Positions 41,484 to 51,042 of a stretch of DNA of 59,036 bases are shown here, one piece after another. The translations under genes were made by a program, and so were the position numbers. The notes below the pieces were generated by a model. The model did not search any database. It was given only the letters and a program-made list of their open reading frames with translations, and was not told the origin of the DNA. Numbering within the stretch: the stretch's first letter is position 1; the number at the start of each line of letters is the position of its first letter. Origin of the DNA: Methyloceanibacter sp. (lineage in GTDB: Bacteria; Pseudomonadota; Alphaproteobacteria; Rhizobiales; Methyloligellaceae); contig JACMJU010000041.1 in assembly GCA_014380485.1 (NCBI GenBank), positions 1-59,036 of the forward strand. The letters run 5' to 3'.

Positions 41484-41559
41484 TGGTGGAGCCAGGCGGG
41501 ATCGAACCGCCGACCTCGTGAATGCCATTCACGCGCTCTCCCAACTGAGCTATGGCCCC
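41484..41559 (-). tRNA. tRNA-Ala (anticodon GGC)
   Basis: 76 nt on the minus strand including encoded CCA. Acceptor stem GGGGCCA / TGGCTCC, D arm AGCTCAGTTGGGAGAGC, anticodon stem CGTGA/TCACG with loop ATGGCAT (anticodon GGC), and T arm GGCGGTTCGATCCCGCC. It lies 182 bp downstream of the FYDLN protein gene on the same strand. Confidence 0.96.
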
Positions 41560-41741
41560 TTCAGAAACCCGAAAATCCGAAACGGAAAGCCGGAAGCCGG
41601 AACGACGGGCAATCGGCAAAGCGCCAATTTCAGGTTTCGGCGATTGCCTTCAATTAGGCCGCGCCACCGGGACGTTCAAGCGAAATGCATGGCAGGGCCT
41701 AAGCCCTCTTGTTCTGGCTCTCGGGTTCTCGCCTCTCGGCG

Positions 41742-42146
41742 TCACGTCTCCTCGCCCTTGTCGCCGCCGACGATGCCTGTCACGTCGGCCTCGCCCTCTT
41801 CCTCTTCTTCGAGGAAGGCGTTGTCGTCGTCTCCCGGCGGAATTTCGGGCGCGTCATCGCCAAGATCGACGATCTCCTCATCCTCCGCGATGACGGGCTC
41901 GGCGCCCGCCTCCTCGACCTCCTCCAGACTGATGACCACGGGGGTTTCGACCACGGGGGGAGGCTCGGGCACTACCACCTTCCTCGGTTCGGCCGGCTGA
42001 GCGCGTTCACTGCGGCGCGACGGCGCCATCGTCACTTGATAGACGGCTTGGCAGACGGGACAGGTAATGGGCGTTCGGTTCAAGTCGTAAAACCGCGCCC
42101 CACAGCTCGGGCAAACGCGCTTGGTCCCCCGTGCGGGTTTCGACAT
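41742..42146 (-). CDS. TIGR02300 (FYDLN acid) family protein
   Basis: 134 residues from the ATG at 42144-42146 (GAGGGG upstream). The N-terminus is a small zinc-ribbon: RVCPSCGARFYDLNRTPITC, then PVCQ, with the FYDLN signature. The rest is disordered, with Pro/Glu/Asp and a poly-Glu run (FLEEEEEGEADV). This alphaproteobacterial family is conserved beside aroA and has no known function; the zinc-ribbon suggests nucleic-acid or protein binding. It is divergent from aroA across 102 bp. Confidence 0.93.
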   Translation of the reverse strand: MSKPARGTKRVCPSCGARFYDLNRTPITCPVCQAVYQVTMAPSRRSERAQPAEPRKVVVPEPPPVVETPVVISLEEVEEAGAEPVIAEDEEIVDLGDDAPEIPPGDDDNAFLEEEEEGEADVTGIVGGDKGEET

Positions 42147-42248
42147 TGATACCCCTCGATGCTGGTCCTGATTTGCGCTCCCCATTGCCACGCCGCATCT
42201 GTGCTGTCAAAAGCTATCGAACGCTCGAAAAAACCCGACTGAGACCCT

Positions 42249-43574
42249 ATGAAGCAGCCCTTGACCGCAAGCCCGTCCGCACGCCTTTCCGGCCGGATTC
42301 GGGTGCCGGGCGACAAGTCGATTTCCCATCGCGCGTTGATCCTGGGCGCTCTTGCCACGGGCACGACCCGCATTGCCGGGCTGCTCGAGGCCGAGGATGT
42401 CGCCGCTACGGCAAGCGCTGTGGCGGCGCTCGGCGCCGAGGTGGAAAGATCGAACGGCACCGTTGCGGTGACGGGCCAAGGGGTTGGCGGCTTGCGCGCA
42501 CCGTCCGCGGCGCTCGACTTCGGCAATTCCGGCACCGGCAGCCGCCTCATGCTCGGCGTCATCGCCGGCCACGACATGCAAGTCGAACTCACGGGCGATG
42601 CGTCCTTGCGGCGCCGCCCGATGGGCCGTGTGCTCGCTCCCCTTTCCGCCATGGGCCTGCAAACCGACGCCGGCGAGGAGGATGCGAGGCTTCCGCTGGT
42701 GGTCCGCGGCACAGGGGACCTGCTTCCCATCGTTTACGACCTTCCTGTGCCCTCGGCGCAAGTGAAGTCCGCCGTCCTTCTCGCCGGCCTGCACGCGCCG
42801 GGGCGCACCACGGTGGTCGAGCCTCTGGCCGCACGCGATCACACCGAGCGCATGCTGGGCTTCTTCGGAGCCGAGATCGCGACCGAGGATCACGGGGACG
42901 GCGCGCGCGCAATCACCGTGTGCGGCGATGCCGAGCTTCACGGCGCGAGCATCGCCGTGCCGGGAGATCCGAGCTCGGCCGCCTTCATCATCGCCGCGGC
43001 GCTGATCTGCCCGCGCTCCGACATCGTGGTGGAGAACGTGCTTCTCAACCCGACGCGAAGCGGCTTCATCGAGACATTGCTCGAGATGGGCGCGAATATC
43101 GAAATTGTCGACCGAAGCGAGGAAGGCGGCGAACCAGTAGGCGACCTCCGCGTGCGAACGAGCGCGCTTAAGGGCGTTCGCGTGCCGCCCGAACGTGCAC
43201 CCTCGATGATCGACGAATATCCGATCCTCGCATGTCTTGCCGCCTTCGCCGAAGGCGAAACGGCGATGGAAGGTCTTGCCGAGCTGAAAGTGAAGGAGAG
43301 CGACCGGCTCGCCGCCACGGAAGCCGGCCTCGCCGCTTGCGGCGTCTCTGTCCGCATCGCGGGCGACGGCCTTTTCGTCGAAGGGAGGGGAGAGGTCAGA
43401 GGCGGTGCTCGCGTCGAGACGAGGATGGATCATCGCATCGCCATGGCCTTCCTCACGCTCGGGCTCGGCGCGCGCTCCCCGGTGACCGTCGACGATGTCA
43501 GCATGATCAGAACGAGCTTTCCCGACTTCGTGCCTTTGATGACCAGGCTCGGCGCGACCTTTGCATCATGCTGA
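42249..43574 (+). CDS. aroA: 3-phosphoshikimate 1-carboxyvinyltransferase (EPSP synthase)
   Basis: 441 residues. Conserved blocks: PGDKSISHRALILGALA (binding of phosphate and PEP), LDFGNSGTGSRLMLG, RRRPMGRVLAPL, SAQVKSAVLLAGL, PGDPSSAAF, DEYPILA and VKESDRLA. The overall pattern is that of class II enzymes such as Agrobacterium CP4. However, the PEP loop is GNSGTGSR with glycine, where the glyphosate-tolerant CP4 enzyme has alanine, so tolerance is not implied. It makes the penultimate shikimate-pathway intermediate. It overlaps cmk by 7 bp. Confidence 0.97.
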   Translation: MKQPLTASPSARLSGRIRVPGDKSISHRALILGALATGTTRIAGLLEAEDVAATASAVAALGAEVERSNGTVAVTGQGVGGLRAPSAALDFGNSGTGSRLMLGVIAGHDMQVELTGDASLRRRPMGRVLAPLSAMGLQTDAGEEDARLPLVVRGTGDLLPIVYDLPVPSAQVKSAVLLAGLHAPGRTTVVEPLAARDHTERMLGFFGAEIATEDHGDGARAITVCGDAELHGASIAVPGDPSSAAFIIAAALICPRSDIVVENVLLNPTRSGFIETLLEMGANIEIVDRSEEGGEPVGDLRVRTSALKGVRVPPERAPSMIDEYPILACLAAFAEGETAMEGLAELKVKESDRLAATEAGLAACGVSVRIAGDGLFVEGRGEVRGGARVETRMDHRIAMAFLTLGLGARSPVTVDDVSMIRTSFPDFVPLMTRLGATFASC

Positions 43575-44209
43575 TCGCGATTGACGGCCCCGCCGCCTCC
43601 GGCAAAGGCACTCTCGGCAGGCTCATCGCCGCCCATTACGGCCTCGCCCATCTCGACACCGGCAAGCTCTACCGCGCCGTGGCGCGCGATGTTGTGGCGA
43701 TCGGGGCTGCTCCCGCCGATACAGAGGCCGCTTTCGCCGCGGCCAAGGCGCTCGACCTTGCGACCTTGGACGATCCCGCGCTGATGGACGGCAAGCTCGG
43801 CGAGGCCGCCTCGCTCGTCGCGAGCTACCCCGAGGTCCGGGACGCGCTGCTCGCCTATCAGCGCGCCTTCGCCCGGCGCTCAACCGGCGCTGTCCTCGAT
43901 GGTCGCGACATCGGCACGGTCATCTGCCCCGACGCCGACGTGAAGCTGTTCGTCACCGCGAGCGCCGACATGCGCGCCGCGCGCCGCTACCGCGAGCTGC
44001 GCCAGGCCGGCCACAACATCACCGAGGCCGATGTCCTGGCCGACATAAGGCGCCGCGACCACCGCGACAAAAACCGCGCCGCCGCCCCCTTGCGCCAGGC
44101 CAAGGACGCGTACTTGCTCGATACCACGAATTTGGATATAGACGCCGCATCCAAGGCAGCCATCGCTTTGATCGATGCTGCGATGGGCCGTGCTGGGCAG
44201 GCCGGTTGA
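43568..44209 (+). CDS. cmk: Cytidylate kinase
   Basis: 213 residues from the ATG at 43568, inside the last codons of aroA. The P-loop is IAIDGPAASGKGTLGRL; then HLDTGKLYRAVA, VLDGRDIGTVICPDADVKLF and the lid RRDHRDKNRAAAPL, all standard for CMP kinase. It phosphorylates CMP and dCMP. The aroA-cmk-rpsA order is widely conserved in Proteobacteria. Confidence 0.97.
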   Translation: MLIAIDGPAASGKGTLGRLIAAHYGLAHLDTGKLYRAVARDVVAIGAAPADTEAAFAAAKALDLATLDDPALMDGKLGEAASLVASYPEVRDALLAYQRAFARRSTGAVLDGRDIGTVICPDADVKLFVTASADMRAARRYRELRQAGHNITEADVLADIRRRDHRDKNRAAAPLRQAKDAYLLDTTNLDIDAASKAAIALIDAAMGRAGQAG

Positions 44210-44277
44210 GGCTGTGCCCCATGTCGCACAGACCCATCACTTTTCGATGATTTCCGCGAGGGTTAGCGAGCGGAGGA

Positions 44278-44301
44278 GGGGGCAGCCCGGAGCTTGCCCC
44301 C
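44278..44301 (+). promoter_or_regulatory. Hairpin in the cmk-rpsA leader
   Basis: A 7-bp stem (GGGGGCA / TGCCCCC) with a 10-nt loop, followed by GCAGTCTTT. It lies 68 bp before the rpsA start. It could weakly terminate cmk transcripts or belong to the structured leader through which S1 controls its own translation in other bacteria. Confidence 0.4.
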
Positions 44302-44369
44302 GCAGTCTTTCGCGATCCTGCCCCGCCGGACGGGAGACGTGTATGATGCGACGCCGAGTAGGAGCCTAG

Positions 44370-46163
44370 ATGACCGAACCGCAGACGAGCGTAAGCCATC
44401 CGAGCCGCGACGAGTTCGCGGCCCTTCTTGAGGAGTCGCTCACTGCTACCGCGCTCCAGGAAGGCAGTGTGGTCAAGGGCACCATCGTCGGGATCGAGAA
44501 GGATGTTGCGGTTATCGACGTCGGGCTTAAGACCGAAGGCCGCGTCCCCCTGAAAGAATTCGGCGTATCGGGCCGATCGCCCGACCTCTCCGTCGGCGAT
44601 GAGGTCGATGTCTATCTCGAGCGCGTCGAGAACTCGGCGGGCGAGGCTGTGCTGTCGCGCGAGAAGGCGCGGCGCGAGGAGAGCTGGACCCGGCTCGAGG
44701 AGAAATACAAGGCCGGCGAGCGCGTCGAGGGCGTGATCTTCAACCGCGTCAAAGGCGGGTTCACCGTCGATCTCGACGGCGCCGTGGCCTTCCTCCCCGG
44801 CAGCCAAGTGGACATCCGCCCGATCCGCGACGTGGGTCCCTTGATGAACATGCCGCAGCCCTTCCAGATCCTCAAAATGGATCGCAGGCGCGGCAATATC
44901 GTCGTGTCCCGCCGTTCCGTGCTCGAGGAGACCCGCGCCGAGAAGCGAAGCGAAATCGTAGCCCGTCTCGAAGAGGGCCAAGTCATCGACGGCGTGGTCA
45001 AGAACATCACCGACTACGGCGCCTTTATCGATCTCGGCGGCATCGACGGGCTTTTGCATGTCACCGACATGGCGTGGAGGCGCGTCAACCATCCGAGCGA
45101 GATCGTGAATGTCGGCGACACGGTGAAGGTGCAGATCATCCGCATCAACCCCGAGACCCAGCGCATCAGCCTCGGCATCAAGCAACTCGAGGCCGATCCA
45201 TGGGAGGGCATCGCCGCCAAGTTCCCCGTGAGCTCGCGTTTCAAGGGCACAGTCACCAACATCACCGACTATGGCGCCTTCGTCGAGCTTGAGCCCGGCG
45301 TCGAGGGGCTGATCCACGTCTCGGAGATGAGTTGGACCAAGAAGAACGTTCATCCCGGGAAGATCGTCTCGACCAGCCAGGAAGTCGAAGTGCAGGTGCT
45401 CGAGGTCGATCCCGACAAGCGCCGGATTTCGCTCGGCCTGAAGCAGACCCAGGAGAATCCGTGGGTCGCCTTTGTCGCCAATCATCCTCCAGGCGCGACC
45501 ATCGAAGGTCAGATCCGCAACGTCACCGAGTTTGGCCTGTTCATCGGCCTCGATGGCGGCATCGACGGCATGGTGCATTTGTCGGATCTCGACTGGACCA
45601 AGCCGGGCGAAGAAGCGCTCAAGGACTACAAGAAGGGCGATAGCACCAAGGCGGTGGTGCTCGAGGCCGATTCCGAAAAGGAGCGTATCAGCCTCGGCAT
45701 CAAGCAGCTCAGCCCCGATCCCTTCGCTTCCGGCGCGCCGTCAACCAAACTGAAGAAGGGGTTGCGGGTGACTTGCGAAGTGGTCCAGGTCAAAGACAAC
45801 GGCATCGAGGTCAAGCTTCTCGATCACGACCTCACCTCCTTCATCCGGAGATCCGACCTGTCGCGCGACCGCTCGGAGCAACGGCCCGATCGCTTCGGCG
45901 TCGGCGAGAAGTTCGATGCGGTCGTCACCCAGGTCGATGCCAAGACCCGGAAAATCTCGGTCTCGATCAAGGCGCTGGAAATCGCCGAAGAGAAGGAGGC
46001 CGTGGCCCAATATGGCTCGACCGACTCCGGCGCGTCGCTCGGCGATATCCTCGGCGCGGCGCTGAACAAGGCGAAAGGCGAGGACGACGAGGAGGAGGCC
46101 AAGCCCAAGCGCAAGCGAGCCGCCAAAGGCGACGCCGAACCCAGCGCCACGCCGGAAGAGTGA
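44370..46163 (+). CDS. rpsA: Ribosomal protein S1
   Basis: 597 residues with six S1 (OB-fold) repeats. Copies can be followed by their openings: GSVVKGTIVGIEKDVAVIDV, GERVEGVIFNRVKGGFTVDL, GQVIDGVVKNITDYGAFIDL, SSRFKGTVTNITDYGAFVEL, GATIEGQIRNVTEFGLFIGL and a diverged sixth copy near 460. The tail is acidic then basic (GEDDEEEAKPKRKRAAKG). S1 captures mRNA on the 30S subunit. GGAG lies upstream of the ATG, after a 160-bp leader. Confidence 0.98.
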   Translation: MTEPQTSVSHPSRDEFAALLEESLTATALQEGSVVKGTIVGIEKDVAVIDVGLKTEGRVPLKEFGVSGRSPDLSVGDEVDVYLERVENSAGEAVLSREKARREESWTRLEEKYKAGERVEGVIFNRVKGGFTVDLDGAVAFLPGSQVDIRPIRDVGPLMNMPQPFQILKMDRRRGNIVVSRRSVLEETRAEKRSEIVARLEEGQVIDGVVKNITDYGAFIDLGGIDGLLHVTDMAWRRVNHPSEIVNVGDTVKVQIIRINPETQRISLGIKQLEADPWEGIAAKFPVSSRFKGTVTNITDYGAFVELEPGVEGLIHVSEMSWTKKNVHPGKIVSTSQEVEVQVLEVDPDKRRISLGLKQTQENPWVAFVANHPPGATIEGQIRNVTEFGLFIGLDGGIDGMVHLSDLDWTKPGEEALKDYKKGDSTKAVVLEADSEKERISLGIKQLSPDPFASGAPSTKLKKGLRVTCEVVQVKDNGIEVKLLDHDLTSFIRRSDLSRDRSEQRPDRFGVGEKFDAVVTQVDAKTRKISVSIKALEIAEEKEAVAQYGSTDSGASLGDILGAALNKAKGEDDEEEAKPKRKRAAKGDAEPSATPEE

Positions 46164-46230
46164 GCGCGGCGCGTGATCTTTTTAGAACCTAGACCCCGTC
46201 ATGAGGCGTCGGGTCCGTGCGTGAGGACGA

Positions 46231-47193
46231 ATGGCTCTCGACGCTGAAAGCGTGATCGATCGCCGCCGCCTCAAGCGGCGGCTGACGGTGTGGCGGATTG
46301 CGGCCGTCACGCTCGGACTGATCGCCCTTGGCGTGTATCTTTTGGGCGACCGCAATGTCGCCGGTTCGGCGGGGCTGCTTCCCCATGTCGCCCGGGTGAC
46401 TGTGTCCGGCATCATCACCGACGACCGCAAGATGAGCGAGCTGATCGACAAAGTGGCGAAAGCCGATCAGGTCAAAGCCGTCATCTTCAATATCAATAGT
46501 CCCGGCGGCACGACAACCGGCGGCGAAGCGATGTACGACGCCGTCCGCCGCCTCGGCGAGAAGAAACCCGTGGTCGCGGCGTGCGGGACGCTTGCCACCT
46601 CCGCCGCCTATATCGTGGCGCTCGCCACCGACCGCATCTTCGTCTACGGCAACACCATCACGGGCTCCGTTGGCGTGATCTTCCAATGGGCCGAGGTGAC
46701 TGAGCTTTTGCACACGCTCGGCATCAAAGTCGAGGAGGTGAAAAGCGGCCCGTTGAAGGCAGTGCCAAGCCCGTTTCAGCCCGCCGACGAGCAGGCGCGG
46801 GCCTTGACCGAGGAGATGGTTCAGGAGGCGAAGGTCTGGTTCGTCGATCTGGTGAGTAAGCGCCGCAACATCGAGGCGCCGTCCATTCCGGGCCTCACCG
46901 ACGGGCGTATCTATTCCGGGCGTCAGGCCGTCGAACTGAAGCTCGCCGATGAGATCGGCGACGAGAAAACGGCGATGAGCTGGCTGGCCAAGGAACGCAA
47001 GATTCCGCCGGGGCTCAAGATCGTCGACTGGAAGCCGGCGCCGGAAAGCTCCGGCCTGTCCGGCTGGCTGTTCCAGTCTCTGGCCGCCACGGTCGGCCTT
47101 TCGGCGGAGAGATTAGCTGGCGTTGCAGGTCAAATCTCGGCTACCCTCAAGCTTGACGGTCTTGTTTCCGTTTGGCACCCTGCGTCTAACTAG
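46231..47193 (+). CDS. sppA: Signal peptide peptidase SppA (short form)
   Basis: 320 residues. A basic N-terminus and one membrane helix (about 22-42) lead to the protease domain: [20 protein letters not shown], then [20 protein letters not shown] with the nucleophile serine in [17 protein letters not shown], and a candidate lysine base in [13 protein letters not shown]. This is the half-length SppA with a Ser-Lys dyad. It degrades leftover signal peptides in the membrane. It lies 52 bp upstream of ihfB. Confidence 0.95.
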   Translation: MALDAESVIDRRRLKRRLTVWRIAAVTLGLIALGVYLLGDRNVAGSAGLLPHVARVTVSGIITDDRKMSELIDKVAKADQVKAVIFNINSPGGTTTGGEAMYDAVRRLGEKKPVVAACGTLATSAAYIVALATDRIFVYGNTITGSVGVIFQWAEVTELLHTLGIKVEEVKSGPLKAVPSPFQPADEQARALTEEMVQEAKVWFVDLVSKRRNIEAPSIPGLTDGRIYSGRQAVELKLADEIGDEKTAMSWLAKERKIPPGLKIVDWKPAPESSGLSGWLFQSLAATVGLSAERLAGVAGQISATLKLDGLVSVWHPASN

Positions 47194-47245
47194 CGGGGGA
47201 CGTGCGGCCCGGGCCCTTGAGGCGCCAGGCCAGGTGGGGCTTTCA

Positions 47246-47536
47246 ATGATCAAATCGGAATTGATTCAGAAGGTGGCCGCCGCCAATCCGCATCTCTTTC
47301 ATCGCGACGTCGAGCGCATCATCAACATCGTGCTCGATGAGATCACGGGCGCACTGGCGCGCGGCGACAGAGTGGAGCTGCGCGGTTTCGGCGCCTTCAC
47401 GGTGAAACATCGCGCGGCGCGTCAGGGGCGCAATCCGCGCACGGGGGATACGGTCTTTGTCGAGGACAAATATGTCCCGTTCTTCAAGACTGGCAAGGAA
47501 TTGCGCGAGCGCCTGAACCCTGACGGCACCCGTTAG
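47246..47536 (+). CDS. ihfB: Integration host factor beta subunit
   Basis: 96 residues from the ATG at 47246. HU/IHF fold: [40 protein letters not shown], then [20 protein letters not shown] with the R-N-P-R-T tip that intercalates into DNA. The beta subunit pairs with IhfA (not in this window) to bend DNA in transcription, replication and recombination, including activation at sigma-54 promoters. Confidence 0.96.
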   Translation: MIKSELIQKVAAANPHLFHRDVERIINIVLDEITGALARGDRVELRGFGAFTVKHRAARQGRNPRTGDTVFVEDKYVPFFKTGKELRERLNPDGTR

Positions 47537-47561
47537 CGGGTGCGAACGAAGGCCCTGGGCA

Positions 47562-47909
47562 ATGTGGCGTAAACTCGTCCTCGCCCTCGTCGTCGTTCCC
47601 CTCGGCGTGGTGCTGGTCATTCTCGCCGTCGCCAATCGCAAACCCGCACACCTCGTTCTTAGTCCTTTCGGGGGAAGCGAGCCCGGCCTTTCGCTCGAGG
47701 CGCCGCTGTTCCTGTTCCTGCTTGGCACCTTTGCTGTCGGTCTCGTCGTCGGCGGGATCGCCACTTGGCTCGGCCAGGGCAAATGGCGGCGCAACGCACG
47801 GGAAGGGGCCCGCGAGGTGAAAGAGTGGCGCCGTCAGGCCGATCGGCTCGAAAAGGAACTTGAGGGCACGGGGCACGCGACCGATCGCCCGCGCCTGACC
47901 GTGAATTGA
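47562..47909 (+). CDS. LapA-domain (DUF1049) membrane protein
   Basis: 115 residues. Two membrane helices (about 4-25 and 47-68) flank a short loop with NRKPAHLVLSPFG. A charged C-terminal coiled coil (REVKEWRRQADRLEKELEG) follows. LapA-domain proteins sit in the inner membrane and take part in envelope or LPS assembly in E. coli. It is 25 bp after ihfB, a common pairing in Rhizobiales. Confidence 0.88.
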   Translation: MWRKLVLALVVVPLGVVLVILAVANRKPAHLVLSPFGGSEPGLSLEAPLFLFLLGTFAVGLVVGGIATWLGQGKWRRNAREGAREVKEWRRQADRLEKELEGTGHATDRPRLTVN

Positions 47910-47921
47910 TCCCCGCGGTCG

Positions 47922-48155
47922 ATGGACGCGCTCACCCTTTTCGGCCTGCTTGCGGTCATCGCCATGCTGATCTTCTACGCGCTTGAGGACCGCAGCACCT
48001 GGTTCATCCTGGCCTTCGCGGGGGCCTGTGCGCTCGCCTCGATCTACGGCTTCCTCCAGGGCGCCTGGCCCTTCGGCGTCGTCGAGGCGATTTGGGCCGG
48101 CGTGGCCGTTTGGCGCTGGCGCGGCAAGACCCTGCGCGCAGAGGCGCCGCGCTAA
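47922..48155 (+). CDS. Small membrane protein of unknown function
   Basis: 77 residues: an N-terminal helix (MDALTLFGLLAVIAMLIFYA), the polar EDRSTW turn, a second helix (FILAFAGACALASIYGFLQG) and a third short hydrophobic stretch ending AVWRWRGK. The E-D-R-S-x-W motif after helix 1 is shared with small alphaproteobacterial membrane proteins of unknown role. It starts 12 bp after the LapA gene and is probably cotranscribed. Confidence 0.75.
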   Translation: MDALTLFGLLAVIAMLIFYALEDRSTWFILAFAGACALASIYGFLQGAWPFGVVEAIWAGVAVWRWRGKTLRAEAPR

Positions 48156-48265
48156 CCGATCAGAAGGGCAATTGCTGCGGTGCGGTAGACTTTACACCCT
48201 GGATTGGCATAGGGTGGCCGGCGCGAGCCCTTAAAGCCGCCGAAAACCTCACCCGAGAGCCAAAC

Positions 48266-48928
48266 GTGCCGGCTAAGGTCAAAATCTGCGGCGTGCGGAC
48301 GCCTGCCATCGTCGAAACCGCGGCGGAAGCGGGTGCCGACTACGTCGGGTTCGTGTTCTTCGAAAAGAGCCCGCGTTGCCTGACGCTCGCGGCGGCAAAG
48401 TCTCTCGCCCGGGCGGCGCGCGGCAGGATCGGAACGGTCGCCGTCCTGGTCGATCCCGACGATGCGTTCATCGATCGCGTGGTCGAGACCGTAGGCCCCG
48501 ACCTCCTCCAGCTTCATGGCAGCGAGACCCCGGAGCGCGTGGCCGCGATCAGGGCGCGCGCAAAACTGCCGGTGATGAAAGCCGTGGCGGTCGCCTCGGC
48601 GGCGGACGTCGCGGCCGCCCGCGCCTTTGCCGCAAGCGCCGATCATATTCTCTTCGACGCCAAGGCCGGCGCCGGCGCGCCGCTTCCGGGCGGCAACGGT
48701 GTCGCCTTCGACTGGAGTGCGCTTCAGGGCTTCGGAACGCCCTTCGCGCTGTCGGGCGGCCTCACCCCCGACACGGTCGGCGAGGCCATCACCGTGACCG
48801 GGGCAGCTTTCGTCGATGTCTCCTCGGGCGTCGAGCGCGCCCCTGGCGAAAAGGACGCCGAACTGGTGAAGCGCTTCATTCGGGCGGCGAAGGGAGCGGT
48901 TCCACAGGCAAAGGCCAAGGCCTCATGA
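48266..48928 (+). CDS. trpF: Phosphoribosylanthranilate isomerase
   Basis: 220 residues from a GTG at 48266 ([20 protein letters not shown]). The TIM-barrel signature residues are present: KICG with the catalytic cysteine, [28 protein letters not shown] with the catalytic aspartate and [12 protein letters not shown]. It converts phosphoribosylanthranilate to CdRP. Its stop overlaps the trpB start (ATGA). 110 bp of upstream sequence may hold a promoter; no trp attenuator was recognised. Confidence 0.95.
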   Translation: MPAKVKICGVRTPAIVETAAEAGADYVGFVFFEKSPRCLTLAAAKSLARAARGRIGTVAVLVDPDDAFIDRVVETVGPDLLQLHGSETPERVAAIRARAKLPVMKAVAVASAADVAAARAFAASADHILFDAKAGAGAPLPGGNGVAFDWSALQGFGTPFALSGGLTPDTVGEAITVTGAAFVDVSSGVERAPGEKDAELVKRFIRAAKGAVPQAKAKAS

Positions 48929-50157
48929 TCGCGCGCACCGAGCCGAACCCGTTGAACACCTATCGTGCCGGCCCCGACGAGCGCGGGCATTTCGGGCTCT
49001 ATGGCGGCCGCTTCGTCGCCGAAACGCTCATGCCGCTGATCCTCGATCTCGAGCGGGCCTATGCCGAGGCCAGAGCCGATCCCGCCTTCCATGCCGAGCT
49101 CGCCGATCTTCTCACCCATTACGCCGGGAGGCCGAGCCCGCTCTATTTCGCCGAGCGCCTGACCTCGCATCTCGGCGGCGCCAAGATCTATTTCAAACGC
49201 GACGAGCTCAACCATACGGGCTCGCACAAGATCAACAATTGCCTCGGCCAGATTCAGCTTGCCCGCCGCATGGGCAAGACGCGCATCATCGCCGAGACCG
49301 GGGCCGGCCAGCACGGCGTGGCGGTGGCGACGGTCGCAGCCCGGTTCGGCCTTCCTTGCGTGATTTACATGGGCACCACCGATATCAAGCGGCAGCGCCC
49401 GAACGTGTTTCGCATGAAGCTGCTCGGAGCCGAGGTGAAGCCGGTGACGTCCGGCTCCGGCACGCTGAAAGATGCCATGAATGACGCGCTTCGCGACTGG
49501 GTCGCCAATGTGCACGACACGTTCTACATCATCGGCACGGTCGCGGGCCCGCATCCTTATCCCGCCATGGTGCGCGATTTCCAATCGGTGATCGGGCGCG
49601 AGACGCGCGAGCAGATGCTGGAGCGGGAAGGGCGGCTCCCCGACACGCTCGTTGCCTGCATCGGCGGCGGCTCCAACGCCATGGGCCTGTTCCATCCCTT
49701 CCTCGACGAGCGGTCGGTCGCGATCTACGGCGTGGAGGCGGGCGGCTATGGCCTCGAAATAATGAACGGACATGCCGCATCGATGAGCGGGGGCAAGCCC
49801 GGCGTGCTGCATGGCAATCGCACCTATCTTCTTCAGGACGATGACGGGCAGATCCTCGAGGGCCATTCCATCTCGGCCGGCCTCGATTACCCCGGCGTCG
49901 GCCCCGAGCACTCCTGGCTCAGGGACCCCGGCCGGGTGAACTATGTCGCCGTGACCGACGAAGAGGCGCTCCAGGCCTTCCAGCTCTGCACGCGGATCGA
50001 GGGGATTATTCCCGCGCTCGAGCCGGCCCATGCCTTGGCCTATGTCAAGAAGCTTGCGCCGACTTTGCCGCGCGACAATCTCCTGGTCATGAACATGTGC
50101 GGTCGCGGCGACAAGGATATCTTCGCCGTCGCCGAGCACCTCCACATGGAGATGTGA
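48925..50157 (+). CDS. trpB: Tryptophan synthase beta subunit
   Basis: 410 residues from the ATG at 48925. Family blocks: [38 protein letters not shown] with the PLP lysine, [26 protein letters not shown] (phosphate loop) and [14 protein letters not shown]. It joins indole and serine. Overlap with trpF and trpA (GTGA) keeps the subunits coupled. Confidence 0.98.
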   Translation: MIARTEPNPLNTYRAGPDERGHFGLYGGRFVAETLMPLILDLERAYAEARADPAFHAELADLLTHYAGRPSPLYFAERLTSHLGGAKIYFKRDELNHTGSHKINNCLGQIQLARRMGKTRIIAETGAGQHGVAVATVAARFGLPCVIYMGTTDIKRQRPNVFRMKLLGAEVKPVTSGSGTLKDAMNDALRDWVANVHDTFYIIGTVAGPHPYPAMVRDFQSVIGRETREQMLEREGRLPDTLVACIGGGSNAMGLFHPFLDERSVAIYGVEAGGYGLEIMNGHAASMSGGKPGVLHGNRTYLLQDDDGQILEGHSISAGLDYPGVGPEHSWLRDPGRVNYVAVTDEEALQAFQLCTRIEGIIPALEPAHALAYVKKLAPTLPRDNLLVMNMCGRGDKDIFAVAEHLHMEM

Positions 50158-50996
50158 GTTTGACACGGATCGACCGACGATTTGCCGAGTTGAAACGGGA
50201 GGGGCGAGCCGGGCTCGTCACGTTCATCACTGCCGGCGACCCCGATTACGACACTTCGCTCGCCATCCTCAAGGCCCTGCCCGCTTCAGGCGCCGATATC
50301 ATCGAGCTCGGCATGCCTTTCTCCGACCCGATGGCCGACGGGCCGGCGATCCAGGCCTCGTCCCAGAGGGCGCTGAAATCGGGCCAGACCATGGAGAAGA
50401 CCCTGAGCCTGGTTCAGGCCTTCCGCGCGGTGGATGACGCCACCCCCCTAGTGCTAATGGGCTACTACAACCCCATATATGTGTATCCCGTGGACGGTTT
50501 CGTCGCCGACGCGGTCGAAGCGGGAGCGGACGGTCTGATCGTGGTTGACATGCCGCCAGAGGAGGATGCCGAACTTCGCCCCGCCGCCGCCGCAGCCGGC
50601 CTCAACTTCATTCGGCTCGCAACGCCGACAACCGACGCGAGGCGCCTTCCCGCGGTGCTCGCCAATACCAGCGGATTCGTCTATTACGTTTCGATCGCGG
50701 GCATCACCGGGACGAAGGCGCCGGACTTAGCCGAGGTCAAGGGCCATGTCGGGCGCATCAAGGCGCAAACCGGCCTGCCGATCGCCGTCGGCTTCGGGGT
50801 GAAGACGGAAGGGCAAGTAAGCGCGATTGCCGGGCTTGCCGAGGGTGTGGTGGTGGGCTCCGCCCTCGTCACCGCCATTGCCCAGAGTCTTGATCAAGAG
50901 GGCAACGCCACACGCACTACGCAGCCGCACGTGCTCGGCCTAGTCGAGCGTCTCGCGGCGGCACTGCGCCATCCGGCCGAAGCCGCAGTACTTTAG
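50154..50996 (+). CDS. trpA: Tryptophan synthase alpha subunit
   Basis: 280 residues from a GTG at 50154 that overlaps the trpB stop. TIM-barrel blocks: [34 protein letters not shown] with the catalytic glutamate, [25 protein letters not shown] with the catalytic aspartate, and [14 protein letters not shown]. It cleaves indole-3-glycerol phosphate and channels indole to TrpB. Confidence 0.97.
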   Translation: MSLTRIDRRFAELKREGRAGLVTFITAGDPDYDTSLAILKALPASGADIIELGMPFSDPMADGPAIQASSQRALKSGQTMEKTLSLVQAFRAVDDATPLVLMGYYNPIYVYPVDGFVADAVEAGADGLIVVDMPPEEDAELRPAAAAAGLNFIRLATPTTDARRLPAVLANTSGFVYYVSIAGITGTKAPDLAEVKGHVGRIKAQTGLPIAVGFGVKTEGQVSAIAGLAEGVVVGSALVTAIAQSLDQEGNATRTTQPHVLGLVERLAAALRHPAEAAVL

Positions 50997-51042
50997 ATGA
51001 GAGATTTTGAGCGCGTTCAATTTTTGAGAGTTTGCTAGACCC

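Noticed and set aside
42249-43574. Glyphosate tolerance of the class II-like EPSP synthase
   Set aside because: The loop reads GNSGTGSR with glycine rather than the alanine of the CP4 enzyme, so tolerance is not supported by sequence.
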